DNA of 64,000 bases, from assembly GCA_019925095.2 (NCBI GenBank), contig CM034398.1:7765001-7829000 (forward strand). The letters run 5' to 3'. A program made the translations under genes and the position numbers. The stretch is from Dendrolimus kikuchii (lineage: Eukaryota; Arthropoda; Insecta; Lepidoptera; Lasiocampidae). Shown here one piece after another: positions 57,261 to 64,000 of the stretch (its first letter is position 1; every line of letters starts with the position of its first letter). The notes below the pieces were generated by a model. The model had not been told where the DNA came from and did not search any database. It saw only the letters and a program-made list of their open reading frames with translations.

Positions 57261-57654
57261 TAAAAGTCCAATAATGTAACCCAAGGTGTAAAAAAATGAC
57301 CCGAAAAATCCTTACACGACGTGCGCTGCGAAAAGTATTGATTCTAGAACGAAACAATGTACTACCACTTTGTAGAACATATAATTGTCTACAAAAAATA
57401 TTGCGTAACTATATGTCTAACTATTATAGTTATCTCACAATAAGTGTTTACTTTTATTTATTTTTTAAATTAAAAAGCCGTCGCTTCAAAAACTCTTTAT
57501 TTTGTACCTTGGTATTAATCCTTATCAAAATAAATTACTCCATATTCAAGACGAATTCAATACTTTTCTAGAACTTTTTGAATGATTCAATTCGGCCGTT
57601 TCATTCAAAAGATATCGCGATATTTAAAATGTAAGTATTAGTGTTGTAGCCAAA
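57261..57654. other. No gene supported
   Basis: A 91-codon frame (57,296-57,571) is basic and hydrophobic without a recognised motif. Confidence 0.3.
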
Positions 57655-57875
57655 TATACTAATATTGTTTGATTGAACACGCTAATCTCAGAAACTAATG
57701 GTCTGATTTGAAAAATTCTTTCAGTGTTGCATAGCCCATTTATCGAGGAAGGCTATAGGCTATAGGTCATCACGCTAAGACCAATAGGAGCGGAGCATCA
57801 ATGAAGAATTTTCAAAATCGGAGGGTTTTGAAAGCAAATTCCACGCGAACGACGTCGCGGGCACAGCTAGTAATA
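57655..57875 (-). repeat. Short retroposon-like repeat, copy 2, with CGCGGGCACAGCTAGTA end
   Basis: Repeats the 57,101 blocks and continues to GACGTCGCGGGCACAGCTAG, whose complement is the CCCGCG head of the family at 19,330 and 37,025. Confidence 0.7.
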
Positions 57876-57986
57876 GATACATGCTACTCATGTAATATAT
57901 ATTGTTGACATACTTTTTAATTTTTTACAGCCACTGTTAAATCGCGGCATAAATTGTAACAATTACATTTATTACAATTACTACTA

Positions 57987-59035
57987 CTAGAGTTTACGCC
58001 GCGGGTCAACCTCTAGTCCGTGCTTCTTGTTTAAAGAGCAGGCGTTAATACAGGTTTGTTGTACAATTGTACAAAAACATTATGTTAGTGCTATTTCCAC
58101 CCGGAAATTCACTTAATTTTATCAAAATATCCAATCTCCTGGCATGATTATTGGTTTCGCTAGGAATATAGGAGGGACTTACTGATTGATGGTGATGATG
58201 ACGAGTTCTGATAATGATGATGAGAGCTTATATGTAACACTTCACTTGATTTATATAATTGTAACGTACACCGGCGTGTGCGCACTCAGCCGCGGTGTAT
58301 AGGTCACTGGCGGGGGCGCGATTTGGGCTGTAGGGATGTGACATTGTCCAGTAGTGTAGTGCGGATTAACGTCGCGCATGGCGCGAACAAGTATATAGTT
58401 ACATGTCCATTTTCGGCATTAAAACTACATTTAAACAAAATTACCATAAAACCGATCCAGTATTTCCAGTAGTGTTCCGTGAAAACTTAACAGAAAGACA
58501 TATCGAGTTACTGTCGCATTTTTTATAGACGATGAATTGTTATATCCATCCAAACTGTCATCCTCTATTTCAAACCGTCCTAGTTTTATTTATCTATCCC
58601 CCGTCTATGAAAACTACAAAATAGGGAAAAAGGACAAAAAAAGCTAAAAGGACAATAAGAGCTAAAAGTACAAAAAGGACAAAAAGAGCAAAGAAAACAA
58701 AAAGAAAGAGCAGAATATCAAAAAGAGCAGAACACCAAAAAGAGCAAAAAGGACAAAAAAAAGCAACAAGAACAAAATTACAGAAATGACCAAAATAACC
58801 AAAATGACGAAAATCACAATAAAACCAAAACCTGTCCCACTTTCTGGGATAACCTTTACATAAATCTATCCCATTATCAGGGATGAAAAATATCCCTTAT
58901 CTACCCTCGGTATTAAAATTACATTTATACCGAATCTCAGCCAAATCGGTCCAGTAAGTTTTCCGTAAAAATGGAACAGACAGACAGACAGAAAGACATT
59001 ATTACTTTCGCACTTATAATATTAATAAGGATTAT
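57987..59035 (+). mobile_element. Composite repeat element, copy 3
   Basis: Head CTAGAGTTTACGCCGCGGG, then GTTTAAAGAGCAGGCGTTAA, an internal tail-like block (CGAGTTACTGTCGCATTTTT), the 58,606-58,830 minisatellite, GGGATAACCTTTACATAAAT, and the end AACAGACAGACAGACAGA followed by TTTCGCACTTATAATATTAA. It also holds a ~200-bp GC-richer segment (58,200-58,400) absent from copies 1 and 2. Confidence 0.8.
58606..58830 (+). repeat. 9-bp-period minisatellite inside composite copy 3
   Basis: AAAAAGGAC / AAAAAGAGC-type units, irregular but near period 9, ending in GACCAAAATAACCAAAATGA as in copy 2. Confidence 0.75.
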
Positions 59036-59360
59036 TACTGACAGCAAGTGGCTGTCGCGCGCGTCAGCTACGTTTGTAGTCGCTTCTAGCTTCAGCTAGC
59101 TGAATTTGGTGGCTTCCTCGTGTGGCCCGTGTGCGCCGACCTTTAGAACAATATCAGAAAGACGGAGACTCGAACTCTTAACATAAAACCAGTTAAAGGA
59201 TGTCGATCGCGCTGCAGTTCATTACAGGAACTAAGATTTAAATAAACGAATTAATACCGATAAAGGTGAAATGCTTTCCAGTGGATACATAGACAGCTAT
59301 TACCCACACAGACGCAAACCACAGGTATAGTATATACGAGTAAGTTATGCACAACTTTTT

Positions 59361-59911
59361 GAAGTGAAACTTCGATATAAACGGGAGGGGGTCTTAGTGT
59401 TTTTCTGTCACGAAAAAGCGTTACGGCCGCGTGGAGGAGCGACATAAATTTAGACTAGACGTGGTGAGAGGCGGCATAATTTTAGAGTATACTATGAATG
59501 CGTTTTTTGGTTCCGGATTGAATTCAGTTTTTTTATTTGATAAAATAAAATATGTTTAAATAAAAAAATGCATTCATTAAAATGTACCTAACCTAACCAA
59601 ATCATAATTTGCAATAAACCTGCGAAAAATCGAAATGTGTGCTGGGACATATAGTAGAAGTGAAACTTCAACGGACAAGTGGAAAAACGAATGGCAACGA
59701 ATAAGTGGCAAAACGAATCGCAACAAAATTTTAACTTGAAGTTTTATGGGCAGGTTTTCAAATTGGACAAGTACATTAACAATCTGCCCGTAAAACTTCA
59801 AGTTAAAATTTTGTTGCGATTCGTTTTGCCACTTAGCCGTTGCCATTCGTTTTTCCACTTGTCCGTTGAAGTTTCACTTCTACTATGTATCCCAGCACAC
59901 ATTTCGATTTT
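59361..59911 (+). mobile_element. Foldback element family, copy C
   Basis: Leading part 59,361-59,650 (GAAGTGAAACTTC start, TTTCTGTCACGAAAAAGCGT) and a hairpin 59,655-59,880 with arms of ~100 bp around a ~30-base loop. Complete and uninterrupted, so the best reference copy here. Confidence 0.85.
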
Positions 59912-60307
59912 TAAAATTGCTTCATTTTATTTAACGCCTTCGTTCACTTGGGTTAATATAATATTTTTGACGACCAAACAGTGTGAACAATGAACAGGGT
60001 GAAATTGTACCACTACTAAATTCCTATATTTGAAATTTACATAACCGAAGCAGCGTACAATGTTCTAATTTAAATGTACTAATTGGACAGCAACCCTTTA
60101 ATCACATCTCGCATACTATGTAACTAAAACAATAACTTGTACAACCAACCAAAACCAACACTTATTAGTTTCCGCACTTTTGTTCGTAGACACCGAGCAC
60201 TGCAATTAGGCAGGGTAACATTTTAACTAACTTCGTAAGCATGGAAATAAGTTCTGCTTTATTTTAGCCGCTTTTGCCGTGGTGTCAGAATGAAACAATA
60301 GATGTGT
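59912..60307. other. No feature seen
   Basis: AT-rich spacer. Confidence 0.3.
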
Positions 60308-60385
60308 AATCTAATTTTCTACCGCTTCGCAACATGTTATGGCTTGAAGAGAAGAAGCGGCGCAAGAAACTCTTCAGCAAACATG
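60308..60385. repeat. Dispersed repeat piece (pairs with 45775-45850)
   Basis: GTAATCTAATTTTCTACCGC and AGAAGCGGCGCAAGAAACTC, next to the 3' end of the minus-strand Penelope copy. Confidence 0.65.
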
Positions 60386-60445
60386 CCTAGCTCTAATAAT
60401 TTTATATAATATTAAAATGGGTGGAAGGAAAAATAAAAGTAATTA

Positions 60446-62338
60446 TCAGTCAAGTTGGTTTGTGTTCTGTTGTACGCAGAAAGAGCTCACAGTGTCTTGA
60501 GGTCTGGCAGCTGGTTTTTGCTGGGTTTGGGTCTTAATAGTTTTGATAATTGGATCCCAAACAGGTGGTACTTGCCAACCATCTTCTCTATTGAAATTTG
60601 GGTGTTTTTTGATTTCAATAGCCTCACGCATCATTCTAGGTATGAAACGATTCTCTTTCGCGAGGATTTGTGGGTTATCGAATCTGATGTAGTGGTTGGG
60701 TTTATCCAGCGTGTGTTCACTGATCGCAGACTTCGTAGACCTTGTGTGTTTCATGTCAGCAATGTGTTCTTTTACTCGTGTTTTTATGCTCCTCTTTGTT
60801 TGCCCAATGTATGACAATCCACACTCACAATCAAGCTTGTAAACCCCTGCATCCTGGAGTGGGATATTGCATTTCACAGGTTTCAGAAATTGGGTAATCT
60901 TTTTCTGCGGCTTGAAATATGTTTTGATTGAAGCTCGCCTGAGGATGTGACCAATTCTGTCTGTGACCCCCTTGATGTAGGGTAGGGTAGCAGGGCACCG
61001 CTCAACTGAAGGTGGTTTGGGGCCTTTGTGACGTTGGTGTGGAGTCTTCAGCTGATTGCGTTGTAGAACTCGCTTGACATGCTGAAGCTCTCCAGCTATG
61101 TGGTTCTCGTCACAAATTTTCCGTGCTCTCTGAAACAAAGATTTGCCCACGGTAGCTAACTGACTAGGATGGTGGTGAGACGAACCATTAAGGTATTTAT
61201 CTGTATGGGTAGGTTTCCTATACACCGTATGACCAAGAGTATTGTCAGGGTTCCTTAGGATGAGCACATCCAGAAAAGCTAATTTATTATTTGCCTCTAG
61301 TTCCATAGTAAATTTAATATTACTGCTAATGGAATTGAGATGATCTAGAAATGCAGAGACTTTATCGTTTGGGAGGACGGCAAAAGTATCGTCTACGTAC
61401 CTTTTATACATCTTCGGCTTAGCCGGAGCGGTATCCAGTGCCTCCTGCTCGAAGTCTTCCATAAAAATGTCAGCTACGACAGGAGACACCGGTGAGCCCA
61501 TGGCTACACCGTTGATTTGGTCGTAGAAGCCGTAGTCCCACACGAAATAGCCAGATGTGAGGCAATGTTTTAGTAGATCTGCATATTCCTCAGGCATGTT
61601 ATTATCTATTAGCTTCCTTTTGACAATCTCAATGCAGTCTTCCACTGGTAAACTGGTAAATAAGGACTGGACATCAAAACTGACTAGTACTTCATCCTCA
61701 GCCAATGTCAAATTTTCAATTGCGCTGATGAAGTCGAAGGAATCCTTGACATGGTAGGGTGTGTTGCCGCGGAGATTGTTGAGTGTCTTCGCGAGATGTT
61801 GTGCCAGTCTGTATGTTGGTGAGTCAAGCTGGCTAACTATAGGGCGCAAGGGGATGTTGTTTTTGTGAATTTTAGGTAACCCATACAGTTTAGGCGCTTT
61901 GGCGCAAGATGGTGTGAGTGCGGATACGTCTAAGCTTAATTTTTCGGAGTGTTTTTTCATAACCGCGATTGTTTGTTTGGTTACTTTATCCGTGGGGTCA
62001 GTTTTGACCTTTTTATAAGTGCTTTCGTCCGATAAAAGATCTTGTATTTTACTATTGTAATCAGACGTATCCATGACGACAGTCGCGTTACCTTTATCTG
62101 CACGGAGCACGGTTATTTCTGGTTTATTGCGAATGTTTTTTAAGGCAATATATTCAGCACGAGTGAGATTCGGTTTGGGTAGACGACTACGGCGTAAAAC
62201 CGATGAGATATCTTGTCGTATAGCTTCCGCATCCTCTTTCTGCATGCTGTTCCTTACCAGACATTCCTCTACGTTGCAGATTATGTTTTCAAAAGGTATT
62301 TTTCGCGGGGTTATTGCGTAATTAAGGCCTTTTTTAGA
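60446..62338 (-). CDS. Penelope-like reverse transcriptase/GIY-YIG endonuclease, N-terminally truncated
   Basis: About 630 codons ending at TGA 60,446-60,448. No upstream ATG belongs to it; the coding sequence enters from the palindrome junction at KKGLNYAITPRKIP, so the N-terminus (perhaps 100-200 aa) is lost. The RT core carries the Penelope YVDD box (codon ~317 counted from 62,347) with upstream GLPKIHK and FDVQSLFTSLP and downstream RKPTHTDKYL. The C-terminal GIY-YIG nuclease has GVYKLDCECGLSYIG (~501-515), the arginine in KTRVKEH and the glutamate in KENRF. Family role: nicking DNA and priming reverse transcription at the target. Uninterrupted, and longer at its 5' end than the partner copy. 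Confidence 0.93.
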   Translation of the reverse strand, partial: SKKGLNYAITPRKIPFENIICNVEECLVRNSMQKEDAEAIRQDISSVLRRSRLPKPNLTRAEYIALKNIRNKPEITVLRADKGNATVVMDTSDYNSKIQDLLSDESTYKKVKTDPTDKVTKQTIAVMKKHSEKLSLDVSALTPSCAKAPKLYGLPKIHKNNIPLRPIVSQLDSPTYRLAQHLAKTLNNLRGNTPYHVKDSFDFISAIENLTLAEDEVLVSFDVQSLFTSLPVEDCIEIVKRKLIDNNMPEEYADLLKHCLTSGYFVWDYGFYDQINGVAMGSPVSPVVADIFMEDFEQEALDTAPAKPKMYKRYVDDTFAVLPNDKVSAFLDHLNSISSNIKFTMELEANNKLAFLDVLILRNPDNTLGHTVYRKPTHTDKYLNGSSHHHPSQLATVGKSLFQRARKICDENHIAGELQHVKRVLQRNQLKTPHQRHKGPKPPSVERCPATLPYIKGVTDRIGHILRRASIKTYFKPQKKITQFLKPVKCNIPLQDAGVYKLDCECGLSYIGQTKRSIKTRVKEHIADMKHTRSTKSAISEHTLDKPNHYIRFDNPQILAKENRFIPRMMREAIEIKKHPNFNREDGWQVPPVWDPIIKTIKTQTQQKPAARPQDTVSSFCVQQNTNQLD

Positions 62339-63943
62339 AAAATACAAGATCTTTTATCGGACGAAAGCACTTATATAAAGGTCAAAACTGACCCCACGGA
62401 TAAAGTAACCAAACAAACAATCGCGGTTATGAAAAAACACTCCGAAAAATTAAGCTTAGACGTATCCGCACTCACACCATCTTGCGCCAAAGCGCCTAAA
62501 CTGTATGGGTTACCTAAAATTCACAAAAACAACATCCCCTTGCGCCCTATAGTTAGCCAGCTTGACTCACCAACATACAGACTGGCACAACATCTCGCGA
62601 AGACACTCAACAATCTCCGCGGCAACACACCCTACCATGTCAAGGATTCCTTCGACTTCATCAGCGCAATTGAAAATTTGACATTGGCTGAGGATGAAGT
62701 ACTAGTCAGTTTTGATGTCCAGTCCTTATTTACCAGTTTACCAGTGGAAGACTGCATTGAGATTGTCAAAAGGAAGCTAATAGATAATAACATGCCTGAG
62801 GAATATGCAGATCTACTAAAACATTGCCTCACATCTGGCTATTTCGTGTGGGACTACGGCTTCTACGACCAAATCAACGGTGTAGCCATGGGCTCACCGG
62901 TGTCTCCTGTCGTAGCTGACATTTTTATGGAAGACTTCGAGCAGAAGGCACTGGATACCGCTCCGGCTAAGCCGAAGATGTATAAAAGGTACGTAGACGA
63001 TACTTTTGCCGTCCTCCCAAACGATAAAGTCTCTGCATTTCTAGATCATCTCAATTCCATTAGCAGTAATATTAAATTTACTATGGAACTAGAGGCAAAT
63101 AATAAATTAGCTTTTCTGGATGTGCTCATCCTAAGGAACCCTGACAATACTCTTGGTCATACGGTGTATAGGAAACCTACCCATACAGACAAATACCTTA
63201 ATGGTTCGTCTCACCACCATCCTAGTCAGTTAGCTACCGTGGGCAAATCTTTGTTTCAGAGAGCACGGAAAATTTGTGACGAGAACCACATAGCTGGAGA
63301 GCTTCAGCATGTCAAGCGAGTTCTACAACGCAATCAGCTGAAGACTCCACACCAACGTCACAAAGGCCCCAAACCACCTTCAGTTGAGCGGTGCCCTGCT
63401 ACCCTACCCTACATCAAGGGGGTCACAGACAGAATTGGTCACATCCTCAGGCGAGCTTCAATCAAAACATATTTCAAGCCGCAGAAAAAGATTACCCAAT
63501 TTCTGAGACCTGTCAAATGCAATATCCCACTCCAGGATGCAGGGGTTTACAAGCTTGATTGTGAGTGTGGATTGTCATACATTGGGCAAACAAAGAGGAG
63601 CATAAAAACACGAGTAAAGGAACACATTGCTGACATGAAACACACAAGGTCTACGAAGTCTGCGATCAGTGAACACACGCTGGATAAACCCAACCACTAC
63701 ATCAGATTCGATAACCCACAAATCCTCGCGAAAGAGAATCGTTTCATACCTAGAATGATACGTGAGGCTATTGAAATCAAAAAACACCCAAATTTCAATA
63801 GAGAAGATGGTTGGCAAGTACCACCTGTTTGGGATCCAATTATCAAAACTATTAAGACCCAAACCCAGCAAAAACCAGCTGCCAGACCTCAAGACACTGT
63901 GAGCTCTTTCTGCGTACAACGGAACACAAACCAACTTGACTGA
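62339..63943 (+). CDS. Penelope-like reverse transcriptase/GIY-YIG endonuclease, 5'-truncated partner copy
   Basis: 534 codons of Penelope sequence from KIQDLLSDEST to the TGA at 63,941-63,943. YVDD at codon ~218 and GVY...YIG from ~402. Relative to the minus copy it has five amino-acid changes (K to I, E to K, K to R, M to I, Q to R). The open frame extends back to 62,213, but those codons are the antisense of the partner and are not Penelope protein. It lacks ~95 more codons at the 5' end than the minus copy. Both active-site regions are intact, but without a start the protein is unlikely to be made as such. Confidence 0.9.
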   Translation, partial: KIQDLLSDESTYIKVKTDPTDKVTKQTIAVMKKHSEKLSLDVSALTPSCAKAPKLYGLPKIHKNNIPLRPIVSQLDSPTYRLAQHLAKTLNNLRGNTPYHVKDSFDFISAIENLTLAEDEVLVSFDVQSLFTSLPVEDCIEIVKRKLIDNNMPEEYADLLKHCLTSGYFVWDYGFYDQINGVAMGSPVSPVVADIFMEDFEQKALDTAPAKPKMYKRYVDDTFAVLPNDKVSAFLDHLNSISSNIKFTMELEANNKLAFLDVLILRNPDNTLGHTVYRKPTHTDKYLNGSSHHHPSQLATVGKSLFQRARKICDENHIAGELQHVKRVLQRNQLKTPHQRHKGPKPPSVERCPATLPYIKGVTDRIGHILRRASIKTYFKPQKKITQFLRPVKCNIPLQDAGVYKLDCECGLSYIGQTKRSIKTRVKEHIADMKHTRSTKSAISEHTLDKPNHYIRFDNPQILAKENRFIPRMIREAIEIKKHPNFNREDGWQVPPVWDPIIKTIKTQTQQKPAARPQDTVSSFCVQRNTNQLD

Positions 63944-64000
63944 TAATTACTTTTATTTTTCCTTCCACCCATTTTAATATTATATAAAATTATTAGAGCT

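Larger units (their letters stand above)
60389..64000. mobile_element. Head-to-head pair of Penelope-like elements (1,662-bp palindrome arms)
   Basis: 60,389-62,050 and 62,339-64,000 are reverse complements with no indels; I found six base differences, five of them changing an amino acid. The 288-bp spacer belongs to the 5' part of the minus copy. The right arm is cut by the window end, so the palindrome may continue. Confidence 0.93.

Noticed and set aside
59577..59993. Frames of 93 and 104 codons in foldback copy C, and 108 codons in copy B
   Set aside because: They run through the hairpin arms on both strands and encode near-mirror peptides, as expected for an inverted repeat and not for a gene.
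62213..62338. N-terminal extension of the + strand Penelope frame
   Set aside because: These codons are antisense to the coding sequence of the minus-strand copy and show no Penelope similarity.

Overview
The window looks like repeat-dominated genomic DNA of an insect, most probably a moth or butterfly. I infer this from the transposon mix: a mag-type Ty3 element with very short LTRs, a copia element primed by the initiator-tRNA anticodon arm, a mariner remnant, a Penelope-like pair, a BEL/Pao remnant, and many short repeats ending in CTGCAATAAA or ATTTTCTTTCTTTC tails. I could not run a database search. I see no convincing host protein gene and no conventional tRNA or rRNA gene.

Layout. 0-2.4 kb: LINE tail fragments in an inverted pair, a MITE and an (AT)n tract. 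2.4-7.0 kb: a Ty3/mag-like retrotransposon with an uninterrupted 1,368-aa gag-pol. 7.5-8.1 kb: a solo LTR with a 5-bp target duplication and its own promoter signals. 11.6-12.5 kb: a 5'-truncated mariner. 13.5-19.7 kb: SINE-like copies, foldback MITEs and older repeats. 19.7-22.1 kb: two composite elements in tandem, each holding a different 9-bp minisatellite at the same internal position. 22.07-30.0 kb: a ~7.9-kb array of GAAC/CAGA-type words, nearly free of T on the + strand and therefore almost without stop codons in any frame. 30-47.6 kb: small repeats, a SWIM-like coding fossil, tRNA-type SINE pieces and a foldback element. 47.7-52.3 kb: a copia element with an intact 1,336-aa polyprotein, its 3' LTR cut by a second foldback copy. 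53 kb: a BEL/Pao fossil. 58-59.9 kb: a third composite element and a third foldback copy. 60.4-64.0 kb: two Penelope-like elements head to head, forming a palindrome with 1,662-bp arms that reaches the window edge.

The elements interact. Foldback copies sit beside or inside retrotransposons, composite elements stack end to end, and the giant array continues the (CAGA)n tail of one composite element. The most unusual observations are the conserved 9-bp-period slot filled by different minisatellites, the inverted loop of one foldback copy relative to the others, the T-free array, and the indel-free Penelope palindrome.
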